From Arthrobacter alpinus (GTDB lineage Bacteria > Actinomycetota > Actinomycetes > Actinomycetales > Micrococcaceae): a stretch of DNA of 64,000 bases. Below, piece after piece: positions 24,940 to 35,029 of the stretch (position 1 is its first letter; each line of letters opens with the position of its first letter). The notes beneath the pieces are model-generated. The model had not been told where the DNA came from. It made no database searches and saw nothing but the letters and a program-made list of their open reading frames with translations. The DNA is taken from positions 1 through 64,000 of the forward strand of contig NZ_FNTV01000002.1 of assembly GCF_900105965.1 (NCBI RefSeq). Direction: 5' to 3'. The position numbers and the translations under genes were made by a program.

Positions 24940-27900
24940 TTGGCTAGCAGGAAAAACAACAACCCCGATCAAAGCTCATTGAGCCTTGAACTTCTATTTG
25001 GATTGGTAGGCGAAGAGAACCATGAACCGAGCGGATCACTGGGCAGCACAGGAAACAGGACCAGTAATGGTCCCGGACTGGAGCGAGTACGAGAAGACCT
25101 GGGACCAGAACAAGGATCGTTGGCAGCTCCTGGAGCAGGACCCGCCAACAAGGACACCCCTGGAGAACATCTTCGAGTCGGAACACGTGAGAGTGAAGAC
25201 CTTCATGTCCTTGGAGAAGACCCGCGAAGGAGTGGCAATCTCACCGACAATGACGACCTACATCAAACGCCTGTTCGTGGTCTGGAAGCAGGACACGGAT
25301 CCGCGAGCACCGATAACAGCCGATCTGGACGAAGCAGTGGCGTTGAGCGAAACGGACTACGCCAGCAACCAAGCAGCCTGGCAGTACTTGATGCAGACAG
25401 TGGGGACCTGGATGCAGAGAACAGGGCAACCCTTGATCGAGAAGTAACCCCGCCTCAGTCACTTTCTCTGGAAGACCGTCCTGCAAAGGGCGGTCTTCCC
25501 GTCGTTTTCGCTCCCAGTGGCCAAGTGCTTGTCCCGTCGGGGAAGAAGGCTCGCGCCCAGGCGAACATGGCGGCCATTGAGCTCATGCAGGCCCTTGATG
25601 TTGCTGGCAGGTATGCGACAGCTGCCGAGCAAGAGGTATTGGCCCAGTGGTCATCCTGGGGAGCCGTTCCAGAAATATTTGAATCGTGGCGTGAGGAATG
25701 GTCCCCAGAACGATCCAGGCTGGAATCACTTCTCAGCGAGAGTGAGCGTGGAGCCGCCGCTGCGACCACGGTGAACGCTCACTACACTGACCCTGCCATT
25801 GCGACGGCGATGTGGACCGCACTAGGCAGGGCCGGCTTCACCGGCGGGCCCGTATTGGAACCAGGCTGCGGATCAGGAAACTTCATTGGCCTAGCCCCCT
25901 CATCTGCACGCATGGTCGGTGTCGAGCTGGACCCGGTGACAGCAAGGATCGCCTCCTACCTTTACCCCAATTCTCAGGTACGGGCGGAGGGTTTAGAAAA
26001 GGCTGCCCTACCGGAGAATTCGTTCCACGCCACCATCGGCAATGTTCCCTTTGGGAACTTCTCAGTTTTTGATGCCCGGCACAATCCCAATGGGCTGAAC
26101 ATCCACAACTACTTCATTGCTAAATCCCTGCGTCTGACAGCCCCGGGCGGATACGTCGCCGTGGTCACCAGTGCGTTCACCATGGACGCTGCAGGAACGA
26201 AAGCGCGGCGAGAGATTGCCCGCTATGGCGATCTGGTGGGTGCGGTACGTTTGCCGGCTAAGGCCTTCTCGCGCGTCTCTGGAACGGAAGTTGTCGCTGA
26301 CGTTCTGATTCTTCGTCGGCGTCCTGACGAGAGCGTTCCGGATGAACATGCCATCAACGCCTGGGTGGAGACCGCCACCACCGGTGCAACGCACAAGACT
26401 ACGGGCGAAATCGTTGATGTCTCGATCAATAAATACTTCGCGGATCATCCGGAGAATGTGCTTGGCGAGGTCATTGTTGGACAGGGTCAGTACAACGAGC
26501 TCACCGTGTCCGTGCGCGAACGAGCAGGAGTCGATTTGGCGGCCGCCGTCGAATCCCGCCTTTCCGCGATCGTGGATGCTGCAAAGAATACTGCCCTTGA
26601 ATACGCCCCAGTTCCGGCCATTACTGCCCAACAAAGCCAAGAGGTCTTTGCGCCGGGGCTGACAGTGAGGGCCGCGGTCGGGAAAGTCCGTGTCGGATCC
26701 ATGCGGATCAATGGTGTTGGCGACGGCGTGGAACGCCGCACCGCTGATGGGTTGTGGGAAGCGTGGGTACGTCCCCGCGGCAATAAGGTGACCTTGACTG
26801 AAATCAAGGCACTGGTGGACCTGAAATCACATGCCAGGGCCGTGATTGAATCACAGCGTCACGGTGCTCCCCTTGAAGACCGCGACAGTGCCCGGCAAGC
26901 ACTGAACGTCGCCTACGACAACTATTCCTTCCACTTCGGACCCATCAATCGCTTCACACTGGGTCCTGAGCGTCAGGCAAGCAAAGCCCACATCGGGAAG
27001 CGGTTGAAGGAAGCTGAATCCAGCTGGCGTGAATCCCTGCCGGCAGACCTCAGCGCCAGGGAGAGATCACGGCATGACGTCCCTGAGTATGTTCAGGCAC
27101 AGTGGATTCAGGACGCCAGTGAACCTATCCCCGGGACGAAGGTTCAGGAGCATTTAGTGTTCTTGGGTGGCGACGCTGACCTTGGTGTTTTGCTGGCCTT
27201 GGAATCGTTCGACGACGATACCCAAAAAGCGAAAAAGACAGCTGTTTTCAGCCAGGACGTCGTAGCCGTCACTCCACAACGAGACTCGGCAGAATCACCA
27301 GCCGATGCGTTGGCTATCTGCTTGGACGAGCATCGGGTCGTCCGTCTTGATCGAATTGCCGAGCTACTCGGAGTCGATGAGGACACTGCCCGTGAGCGTC
27401 TTGGAACGCTGGTGTTCGATGAACCAGGAACGGGCAACCTCGTGGCTGGGGTGACGTATCTATCGGGCAATGTACGCACGAAACTTGCCATCGCACGGCA
27501 GCACTATGAAGTAGATACCCGCTTCGGAGTCAACGTGGATCTACTCTCCTCTGTTATGCCTGAGGATATTGAGGGCCATGAAATCAATATCCGCCCCGGG
27601 GTCCGCTACATATCCGAAGGTGACTACGTAGCGTTCTGCGAAGAAGTCTTCCAAGTCACTCCCACAGTCAGCGCAGACCCGGTGGACCAGGCGTGGGAGG
27701 TCAAGGGTCCTCCCAAGTCAAAGTTCGATGCGGTGGTGCAATTCCAATACGGAACGGACGATCGCTCACCAACCCAGCTCTTGACCTTGGTGATGAACAA
27801 TCGCTCGGTGAGCGTCAAGCGCACCATTGAAGACCTCGAGGGCAACAAACGCCAGGTCGAGGACGTGAAAGCCACGATGGAGGCCAGGGAGAAAGCCAAC

Positions 27901-30900
27901 ACCATTTCTGATGCCTTCGCAGTGTGGGCGTTGGCGGATCCGGATCGGGCCGCCAGGATTGTGGCCTCCTACAATGAGGCCTTCAACTCCTACGTCCAGC
28001 CTGACTACACAGCCATGGGCGAAGCCATGGCGTTTCCGGGCCTGGGCACCCAATTCAACCCTCACGCTTATCAACGCACTGCCGTGGCCAGGATCCTCAA
28101 TGAGCCCTCTTGCCTGTTGGACCATGTAGTTGGTGCCGGCAAGACCGGCACCATGATCATGGCCACGATGGAACTGCGTCGAACCGGCATTGCCAGGAAA
28201 CCGTGGATTGTCGTCCCCAACCATCTGGTGTCCCAAGTAGCCCGTGAGTTCAACGAGTGGTATCCGATGGCCAATGTCCTGCCGATTCCTGCCGGCGAAG
28301 GGCCGGACGCACGCAGGAAGTGGGTAGCGGCCAGTGCTGCCAGTGATTGGGATGCTGTCATTGCCCCGTATTCGGTTTTCGGGAAGATCGAGGTTGACCC
28401 TAACAAGTCCAAGGTCTGGCTTGAAGAGGAGATCTCCGAGTTAAGGGCCGCGAAGGACCTGCCCAGCGATGGTGAGAAGGATCGGGTCCGTACCAAGAAG
28501 CTCGAAGCAGCAATCAAACGTTTGGAGGTCCGGCATGAAAAGCTCATCTCCAACAAAGACATTGGAACGACCTTTGAAGAGACAGGGGCCGACTACTTGT
28601 TTGTCGATGAGGCCCACAACTTCAAGAACCTGCGCCGCAGCAGTGACTTCCAGGAACTGGGTCATGTTGGTTCGCAGCGAGCTTCGGATATTGACTACAA
28701 GCTCAGAAGTTTGCGCGAGTTGAAAACGGAGGTTGCGGTTCGCTCCGGTGTTAACCCTCTGACCTACCAGCCCGCGGTGGCCACGTTCGCCACGGGAACT
28801 CCCGTGGCGAACTCCATGGCAGAAATGTGGGTTATGCAGCGCTACCTGCGTCCTGACCTTTTGGCGGCCGCCAAGCTGCACAGCGTAGATGCCTGGGGGA
28901 ACCAGTTCACCCGCGCTCAGACACGCATGGAGCTCACCCCTGCCGGGGACAGCTATAAGCCAGTCAACCGCTTGGTGAAGTTCGTCAATGTTCATGAATT
29001 GCTGAAACTGAATCAACAGTTCACCTCCACGGTTACCAGTGATGACATCACGGCGGCATTGCCGAGCATTGCTGGGGGAGCCCGTCGAGCTATCAGCCGC
29101 CCCGCCAGTGACCAGGTGGTCGACTACATGAAGGAGCTGGCGCACCGGGCTAACAACCTGCCCACTGACCCCAGTGAAGATAACCTGCTCAAGATCATGA
29201 ATGACGGTCGTGCCGCAGCACTGGATGGACGGCTCAAGGATCTTGATGGTGATGAAGATGGAGGCAGGGCCACGATGGTGGCCGCCGAAATTATCAGGGT
29301 GCACAACCTCACCAAGGATCGTGTCTACACGGACAAGTTGGGGGACACCTCCCCTATACCTGGGGGGCTGCAACTGGTCTTCTGTGACAGGTCAATCCCG
29401 CGCGCCGATGGCAGCTTCTCCATGTATGAAGCCGTTGCTGCAGAACTCGTCGAAGCCGGGATGGAGCGGGAAAAGATTTCGTTCATTCACGATGCTGAGG
29501 ACGACGCCGCGAAGGATCGTCTCTTTGCTCGCGCCAGGGCAGGACAGGTCAGTGTGCTGATCGGTTCCACCGAACGCATGGGCACCGGAACCAACGTTCA
29601 ACTCCGGTGCACGGCCATTCACCACATGGATATTCCCTGGAGGCCTGCCGATATTGAGCAGCGAGAAGGCCGGGCGATTCGTCAAGGCAATCAGAACTCC
29701 GAGGTTGAAATCGTCAACTACATCACAGAAGGCACCTTCGATCAGCGCATGTGGTCCGTGGTGGCACGCAAGGCTGCGTTCATCGGACAGGTCAAAAACG
29801 GCAAGCTCGACGCCCGTGAAGTCGATGATGTCTCCAGTGACTTTGTGCTCATGGCCGGTGAAATGCAGGCGCTAGCATCCGGGGATGAGCGCATGATCCA
29901 GTACGCGAACCTCGCCAACGATGTGGCGACCCTGGAGTCCCTGCAACGCTCATTCTGGGATACCCGGAAAGCACTGACTCGTGAACAGCATCAGTTGGAG
30001 GCTTTCGAGAAGACAGCCAACGAACATCAGCGGATCTGGGCAGATGTTCTGCCGACATTGAAAGATACCAGCGGAGAGAATTTTTCCATGGTCGTGGCCG
30101 GGAAAACCTTGACTGCCAGGGTCGAAGCGGGAAATGCTCTCAAACACCAGATCGGCAATGTGCTCGTGGCTTTCCGTGGTGGTGACGCCAAGGTCGTCCC
30201 GGCAGGACAGCTAGGAGGTACCGGTGTCATGCTGCGCCGGGAATTCAACGGCACTCGCATCGAGTTTGTTGGACTTCCGGAAATCTCTGTCTTTGTTAGT
30301 GACAGCTCGCTCAGCGAGGGCGTCGATTCAGCCGGGTTGATTCGCCGGATGGAAAACGTATTGGGCAGCCTGGAAGAACATATTGGCCGGTCCCAGACAA
30401 GAACCACTGAATCCAGAGTGCGGGTGGATCAGATAGCGGTCGCCTTGAAGCATGAGTTCCCGCGACAGAAAGACTTGGACGAGGCCAAGGCCAAGATGGA
30501 GGCTTTGGGCGATGATCTGGGGCTGAATATGGCCACCGCTCCTGACGATGCCCTCAACCTTGAACAGGCCACCGAAGTCACGACTCTCGACGGTGCTGAA
30601 CTGACCCAGTTGTATAAGGACACAGCATCCGTCAGGGGCCGTGATCTGCGGGTCGGGGATGTGGTCTCAGGGGTGGGAAAGGCGGGGACCTGGCGAGTAA
30701 CCGCCAGCGGCCAATGGGACGTCGAACTGGCAAAAGCTGGGGCCAGCGACAGTACGGACGAATCGACTTTGAGTTTGCGGGGAAACGATGAGGTGGTTTT
30801 GATTACTCGGGATCATTCCGCTCTCAATGAGATGGAATGCATGCTCCTGAACGTTCCAGAGACTGATCTGGTGGTGTGGGATCGCAGGGTGCCGGCAGAC

Positions 30901-33900
30901 GGGCACCAGGTGAGTATGTGGGGCCGGCCCATGCGCTATGAACGCCAGCATTGGATCACTACCCACGATGCAGAACCAGAGTTGCTCACAGGTGAGCTTG
31001 TCAGGGACGAACCTCTCTGGATCGTTACCGACTCCCACGGCAAGCAGAGCCGGGTGGAAGTTCGCGGATACGGGCAACTGGCTACCCCCGTGATTCTCCA
31101 CAATGTCCGCGACCCCGAAGCAGAAGCCTTGGAGGCCGTCGCCCGGGCCGTGAGGGAGGCAGAAGACGCAGCGACTTTGCGCAAGAGTGATCTGCTCCCC
31201 GGAGACACTTTGCTGGAGGATGTTCCGGAACTTGGTCACCGGGGGGACGTAATTTCTTTCCACCGCTACGGCTCCTATTCCTTGGTCGATCCGCACAGTG
31301 GGATGGAACGCAAGCTTGGTCACTACAAACCTCAACGGGTCAAGGTGCAGGAAGGTCGCAAGCTCGCCGAACATGAAATCGCAGCTCTGTATGAAAATGG
31401 GCTGACGTTCGATGTCAATGAGCTTCGCGTCGGTGACGTCGTGGTGTCTACGGAAATTGATCGTAAGGCCACCATCAAGAATGACGTCGTGATCACCTCC
31501 GTCAATCGTGGGGGACTGGTCGGGATTAGGTACCGGCCCGTGGATGAACCCCGGGCAGAAAGCACTTCGTGCAAGCGAAAGTCCGGCGCAGATGTCACGG
31601 TGCTGTCGCGTCGATACGGCGCTCTGGACAACGTAGAGCGCGCCAAGCTGCGCGCTCCCGGAAAAGTGACTGAGCTGCGCCTGCGGGACCTCAGCCCAGA
31701 AGTCTATGGGTCATGGGTCGGGTTCGAGGGCTACCTGAACATGGACAAGTCCTACGGCTCCAATCGTTTCCATATCGGGCAACTCATTGAAGTCAAGGAA
31801 CGACCCACGATGGGGCCGCGAGGCGACTTCACGTGGGAGGCCACCGTTGAGACAACGGACGGCTCCAGGAAGCGGGTGGGCTTTTACGGTCCGCACGTTC
31901 AGACAGTCCTTTGGGACGGTGACCTTCCCGAAAGGCCCATTGACCGCATCGGTATGACCCTAGAGCCCGAGACGGTAACTCAATCTTCACTTGAGCTGCC
32001 AGCTCCGGAGCCCTCCGCGACAGCTGAACCATCCACGTTGGCTGCGGCCGCCGCGCTCGAATCACTACCCGCGGTCACGGCCAGCAGTGGGAACGAGGTC
32101 AACCAGGTGATGCGTGGCCACGCCTTCTACCCAGCCAGCAGCTTCACTGAACAGGAAGGTCTCTCTGATCGTCAGCAGCTCGTGCGGGAGCACTTCTTCC
32201 TGGGCGGGAATGACTGGTGGGTCACCGAATACGATCAAGAATCAAAGATTACTACCGGGTTTACGGTGCTCAATGGGGATGCCCCCAATGGAGAGTACGG
32301 GGATTTCTCCCTTGAAGAACTGGAGCAATTCAGGCGCGGACTGGGAGTGATTGAGAGGGATCTCCACTGGGAACCAGTCACGCTCGCCCAGGCACGGAGT
32401 AGCAAGTACCCAGATGTGTTCCCGCCTGAGCGCAGTCTGGACTCTGCAGCTGCGGGCCAGGAGTTTCTTGACTCGCACCTCAGCGTGACAACGGTGGAGC
32501 TGCCTGCCCCAACGTCCGAGAAGGGTCCAGAACTGACCGGAGCCGCAGCCACAGTCGACCCGGTGATTGCACCCCGCGCTATCACCAGCAGTGGTGAAGA
32601 ACCAGTTGATGTCCTGACGCCGGAACCTCAGGTTCCTGCTGAACCACTAACGGATGCCCGAATCGTGAAGATCGCCCACACCAAGAACGGGTCGTTGGTC
32701 ACCAACACCGACAAGGCCGACACCGCCACGGTTTCCTTGCTCAAGGAACAGGGGTTCAAGTGGTCTGCACGGATCAGTTCCTGGTACCTCAATCGGGGGT
32801 GGAAGACTGAAACGCGCGATAGTCGGGTACGGGGGCTGGCCATGGGGTTGGCAGCTCAGGGCCGTGCGTTCGCCTTTGAGCCGGCCGTTGGTGAGCGCCT
32901 TATCAGCACGCTGACTGCTGGGGACCTGGTGAGGATTGCTGACGAGCAGCATCTGATCATCTCCGACACGGGCCTGAACACCGGACGCCCTCTGACCGGA
33001 TATGGCGAAGTCATTGGTCGCGTGGCATCTACTCCGGCCCGCTACGGTGGTGCTGTCGAAATCGTCGTGAGCAATGACGAACGAGAGTACAGCCTTCGTT
33101 TCCGTGGAAAGACGGGGGAGGAGCGCACCGTTGAAGTTCTCAGTGCCGACCAGGCTATCCAGTGGGGTGAGCGGTCTTCCACTGATCGTGCGCAGCTCGG
33201 GGTGTGGTTGGACAGGAACGTGGGTGTCCCCATAGAGGAGGTGACGGCTGGATCTGTCGTATCCCTGACGGCGAGAACTTTCGACTTGGAAACACTGCGG
33301 GATATTGTTTCTGAGTCTTTCCAGCGCGTCACTGTCCTCTCCACCCATCCAGGGGAGGGTGGAGACCTGACGCTGTGGACGGTTCAGGGTGAAGTTGATC
33401 CAGCACCGGTGATACTGCAGGTGGGAGAGTTCCACGACGGCAACGCCGTGATCCATTCCTGGGGTGACGATGACTTTGCAGCAATCACTGACAAGGCGCC
33501 CACCGTTCTCAAAACGACGATGGACACAGTCCTCAATGGTGACTACGTCAGTGTCGAGGGAGCAGCGCCACACACCGTGGGCAGCCGGCTCTCCCGGCAC
33601 CTGATCCTGAACGGCACGCTAGTCAGTGCAGAAGATGCCCGCGACGGAAGGGTCGAGATCACCGTCAGCACGGACCAAGAGCTCCAGAGCGTCTATGCAA
33701 ACGGGGACCTGCCGGACATAGACGTCATCAGGATTATTAAGCCGGAAATCGAGCCCACACCAACGGTGGCGGCTGTCCCGGCGCAGAATCCTGAACCGGT
33801 GCAGGCCAGGGCGACAGCCGGGCCTACCCAAGAGGAAGAGAGCATGTCCACGGAGACCACGGGAATGCCCAACGTCGTTGAAGAGGAACCGGTGGCCGTC

Positions 33901-34239
33901 GAGGAGGCCCAGCCAAATGCACCAATTGAAGTAGCTGTGAACCGGAAAACCAATATTCGCCCGGTCTTGGGAGTGAGGACAGGCGACATTCTGGTCAACA
34001 ATGCCGGCATCAGGGTAGAGGTACTGGCCTTGGAACGAGATGGATATGAGGTCAGCCTAGGCATCAGGCGCCTCGACTCCAGCCAAGATCCTCAAAGAAT
34101 CACCGTGCCAACCAATCAGCGATTCCGGGTTGAAGAGCCGGAACCAGAAACGGAGCAGGGTGTTGGACAAGCGCCCTCGGTAGATCATACGGTCGATCCG
34201 ATCACCGAAGCGACCGATCCAAGGATTGGGCTCAACTAA
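24940..34239 (+). CDS. Giant N6-adenine methyltransferase / SNF2-like helicase fusion (DarB-type)
   Basis: About 3,099 residues from TTG 24940, preceded by GTGGAGG; a GTG at 24868 would add 24. After a disordered N-terminal linker, a methyltransferase domain has LEPGCGSGNFIG (about 305) and NVPFG in place of the usual NPPY (about 369). A helicase follows: GAGKTGTM (about 1066), VDEAHNFKN (about 1224), FATGTPVANS (about 1285), ERMGTGTNV (about 1545) and QREGRAIRQG (about 1573). The C-terminal 1,400 residues hold repeated beta-rich modules and a GFKWSARISSWYLNRGW segment (about 2604). The plan matches phage P1 DarB, which protects incoming DNA against restriction. An antirestriction role is inference. 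A bidirectional terminator follows. Confidence 0.85.
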   Translation: MASRKNNNPDQSSLSLELLFGLVGEENHEPSGSLGSTGNRTSNGPGLERVREDLGPEQGSLAAPGAGPANKDTPGEHLRVGTRESEDLHVLGEDPRRSGNLTDNDDLHQTPVRGLEAGHGSASTDNSRSGRSSGVERNGLRQQPSSLAVLDADSGDLDAENRATLDREVTPPQSLSLEDRPAKGGLPVVFAPSGQVLVPSGKKARAQANMAAIELMQALDVAGRYATAAEQEVLAQWSSWGAVPEIFESWREEWSPERSRLESLLSESERGAAAATTVNAHYTDPAIATAMWTALGRAGFTGGPVLEPGCGSGNFIGLAPSSARMVGVELDPVTARIASYLYPNSQVRAEGLEKAALPENSFHATIGNVPFGNFSVFDARHNPNGLNIHNYFIAKSLRLTAPGGYVAVVTSAFTMDAAGTKARREIARYGDLVGAVRLPAKAFSRVSGTEVVADVLILRRRPDESVPDEHAINAWVETATTGATHKTTGEIVDVSINKYFADHPENVLGEVIVGQGQYNELTVSVRERAGVDLAAAVESRLSAIVDAAKNTALEYAPVPAITAQQSQEVFAPGLTVRAAVGKVRVGSMRINGVGDGVERRTADGLWEAWVRPRGNKVTLTEIKALVDLKSHARAVIESQRHGAPLEDRDSARQALNVAYDNYSFHFGPINRFTLGPERQASKAHIGKRLKEAESSWRESLPADLSARERSRHDVPEYVQAQWIQDASEPIPGTKVQEHLVFLGGDADLGVLLALESFDDDTQKAKKTAVFSQDVVAVTPQRDSAESPADALAICLDEHRVVRLDRIAELLGVDEDTARERLGTLVFDEPGTGNLVAGVTYLSGNVRTKLAIARQHYEVDTRFGVNVDLLSSVMPEDIEGHEINIRPGVRYISEGDYVAFCEEVFQVTPTVSADPVDQAWEVKGPPKSKFDAVVQFQYGTDDRSPTQLLTLVMNNRSVSVKRTIEDLEGNKRQVEDVKATMEAREKANTISDAFAVWALADPDRAARIVASYNEAFNSYVQPDYTAMGEAMAFPGLGTQFNPHAYQRTAVARILNEPSCLLDHVVGAGKTGTMIMATMELRRTGIARKPWIVVPNHLVSQVAREFNEWYPMANVLPIPAGEGPDARRKWVAASAASDWDAVIAPYSVFGKIEVDPNKSKVWLEEEISELRAAKDLPSDGEKDRVRTKKLEAAIKRLEVRHEKLISNKDIGTTFEETGADYLFVDEAHNFKNLRRSSDFQELGHVGSQRASDIDYKLRSLRELKTEVAVRSGVNPLTYQPAVATFATGTPVANSMAEMWVMQRYLRPDLLAAAKLHSVDAWGNQFTRAQTRMELTPAGDSYKPVNRLVKFVNVHELLKLNQQFTSTVTSDDITAALPSIAGGARRAISRPASDQVVDYMKELAHRANNLPTDPSEDNLLKIMNDGRAAALDGRLKDLDGDEDGGRATMVAAEIIRVHNLTKDRVYTDKLGDTSPIPGGLQLVFCDRSIPRADGSFSMYEAVAAELVEAGMEREKISFIHDAEDDAAKDRLFARARAGQVSVLIGSTERMGTGTNVQLRCTAIHHMDIPWRPADIEQREGRAIRQGNQNSEVEIVNYITEGTFDQRMWSVVARKAAFIGQVKNGKLDAREVDDVSSDFVLMAGEMQALASGDERMIQYANLANDVATLESLQRSFWDTRKALTREQHQLEAFEKTANEHQRIWADVLPTLKDTSGENFSMVVAGKTLTARVEAGNALKHQIGNVLVAFRGGDAKVVPAGQLGGTGVMLRREFNGTRIEFVGLPEISVFVSDSSLSEGVDSAGLIRRMENVLGSLEEHIGRSQTRTTESRVRVDQIAVALKHEFPRQKDLDEAKAKMEALGDDLGLNMATAPDDALNLEQATEVTTLDGAELTQLYKDTASVRGRDLRVGDVVSGVGKAGTWRVTASGQWDVELAKAGASDSTDESTLSLRGNDEVVLITRDHSALNEMECMLLNVPETDLVVWDRRVPADGHQVSMWGRPMRYERQHWITTHDAEPELLTGELVRDEPLWIVTDSHGKQSRVEVRGYGQLATPVILHNVRDPEAEALEAVARAVREAEDAATLRKSDLLPGDTLLEDVPELGHRGDVISFHRYGSYSLVDPHSGMERKLGHYKPQRVKVQEGRKLAEHEIAALYENGLTFDVNELRVGDVVVSTEIDRKATIKNDVVITSVNRGGLVGIRYRPVDEPRAESTSCKRKSGADVTVLSRRYGALDNVERAKLRAPGKVTELRLRDLSPEVYGSWVGFEGYLNMDKSYGSNRFHIGQLIEVKERPTMGPRGDFTWEATVETTDGSRKRVGFYGPHVQTVLWDGDLPERPIDRIGMTLEPETVTQSSLELPAPEPSATAEPSTLAAAAALESLPAVTASSGNEVNQVMRGHAFYPASSFTEQEGLSDRQQLVREHFFLGGNDWWVTEYDQESKITTGFTVLNGDAPNGEYGDFSLEELEQFRRGLGVIERDLHWEPVTLAQARSSKYPDVFPPERSLDSAAAGQEFLDSHLSVTTVELPAPTSEKGPELTGAAATVDPVIAPRAITSSGEEPVDVLTPEPQVPAEPLTDARIVKIAHTKNGSLVTNTDKADTATVSLLKEQGFKWSARISSWYLNRGWKTETRDSRVRGLAMGLAAQGRAFAFEPAVGERLISTLTAGDLVRIADEQHLIISDTGLNTGRPLTGYGEVIGRVASTPARYGGAVEIVVSNDEREYSLRFRGKTGEERTVEVLSADQAIQWGERSSTDRAQLGVWLDRNVGVPIEEVTAGSVVSLTARTFDLETLRDIVSESFQRVTVLSTHPGEGGDLTLWTVQGEVDPAPVILQVGEFHDGNAVIHSWGDDDFAAITDKAPTVLKTTMDTVLNGDYVSVEGAAPHTVGSRLSRHLILNGTLVSAEDARDGRVEITVSTDQELQSVYANGDLPDIDVIRIIKPEIEPTPTVAAVPAQNPEPVQARATAGPTQEEESMSTETTGMPNVVEEEPVAVEEAQPNAPIEVAVNRKTNIRPVLGVRTGDILVNNAGIRVEVLALERDGYEVSLGIRRLDSSQDPQRITVPTNQRFRVEEPEPETEQGVGQAPSVDHTVDPITEATDPRIGLN
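25022..25447 (+). CDS. Overlapping ORF in another frame inside the giant gene's N-terminus
   Basis: Up to 141 residues; an internal ATG at 25067 has AGGA 6 nt upstream and gives 126 residues beginning MVPDWSEYEKTW. The composition is that of a folded protein, with even Trp, Tyr, Phe, Leu and charged residues (NIFESEHVRVKTFMSLEKTR, then TTYIKRLFVVWKQD, NQAAWQYLMQTVGTW). The giant gene's frame across the same bases is a Gly/Ser/Arg/Asp-rich, aromatic-poor linker. Either both frames are used, or the giant protein starts later or by another route. I do not recognise the family. Confidence that it is real is moderate. Confidence 0.5.
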   Translation: MNRADHWAAQETGPVMVPDWSEYEKTWDQNKDRWQLLEQDPPTRTPLENIFESEHVRVKTFMSLEKTREGVAISPTMTTYIKRLFVVWKQDTDPRAPITADLDEAVALSETDYASNQAAWQYLMQTVGTWMQRTGQPLIEK

Positions 34240-34243
34240 CCAG

Positions 34244-34298
34244 CTAAAAACATTGTGGCCAGTCGATCCAAAGGCTCGACTGGCCACAATGTTTTTAG
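34244..34298. terminator. Bidirectional terminator closing the transfer region
   Basis: A 23-bp perfect inverted repeat (34244-34266 with 34276-34298) encloses a 9-base loop. It has an A-run at one outer edge and a T-run at the other (CTAAAAAC, GTTTTTAG), so it can work in both directions: for the giant gene and for the reverse-strand gene at 34350. Confidence 0.93.
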
Positions 34299-34349
34299 GA
34301 GTCCAACCATTCGACCGACACAATACCGTCCGATCCCTCAACAATGATT

Positions 34350-34664
34350 CTAAAGAAAGACCAATCCTCGGCGTTTAAAGTCTGCGAAGTCCAAAGAACC
34401 ATGACCTTCAACTTCGGCGCCCTGAACGAATGTTTCTCCGCGAAACCCGTCTAACCAATGTTCAATGACACCCTCCATATCCCACTGGGAACGGATCGCA
34501 GATGCGAATTTCTCGGAATCGTTCATGAGCGAGGTATTGCCGAAAACCTCAGAGGCAATCGCATATTTGTCGCTTGCCGCAAGCTCCCAAACTTCCACGG
34601 GATAACGCTGGCACTTCGATCCGCCAATTCGGATTGGGACGCTCAGATCACCGTGAAACTTCAA
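34350..34664 (-). CDS. Unknown protein, probably 5'-truncated
   Basis: The annotated part starts at a TTG and encodes 104 residues (KFHGDLSVPIRIGGSKCQ, then YPVEVWELAASDKYAIASEV). The same frame stays open upstream to about 34830, reading QHFKQAAVWPHFTGIHLS and SKKLIDPSHAPAGVPLPL before a stop, all protein-like, but I find no convincing start there. It may be the 3' part of a longer gene cut at the junction with the accessory region. The family is not recognised. It converges on the 34244-34298 terminator. Confidence 0.45.
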   Translation of the reverse strand: MKFHGDLSVPIRIGGSKCQRYPVEVWELAASDKYAIASEVFGNTSLMNDSEKFASAIRSQWDMEGVIEHWLDGFRGETFVQGAEVEGHGSLDFADFKRRGLVFL

Positions 34665-35029
34665 GAGTGGGAGAGGAACACCGGCTGGTGCGTGGGAGGG
34701 GTCAATGAGTTTTTTGGAGTCACTTTGAAATCCTGACGTTGAAAGGTGGATACCGGTGAAGTGAGGCCAAACTGCAGCTTGTTTGAAGTGTTGGAGGCAA
34801 GCGCAGATAACTAGTCGTTGCCGAGCACCGGCTGCTCATGCTCAGCTATATGGGTCTGCAGATGATCGGTACGGAAATTCACGCTCAAGAATTGTGCACA
34901 GGTCAGATCGTCCTTAGTTTGAACATATCCATGACCGCAGGGGAACGTCATATGGGACTGTTCGCGGCTTCGTGGTTAGTTGTAGTTCTGGTTCGCGCTA
35001 ATTGCGAAGACCTTAATTGTTGTTTTTGG

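Noticed and set aside
28441..29373. 310-aa reverse ORF inside the giant gene
   Set aside because: It lies opposite conserved helicase motifs and has the composition of a reverse-complement shadow.
32647..33600. 317-aa reverse ORF inside the giant gene
   Set aside because: Antisense to the C-terminal domains of the giant protein; His/Arg-rich and without a ribosome-binding site.
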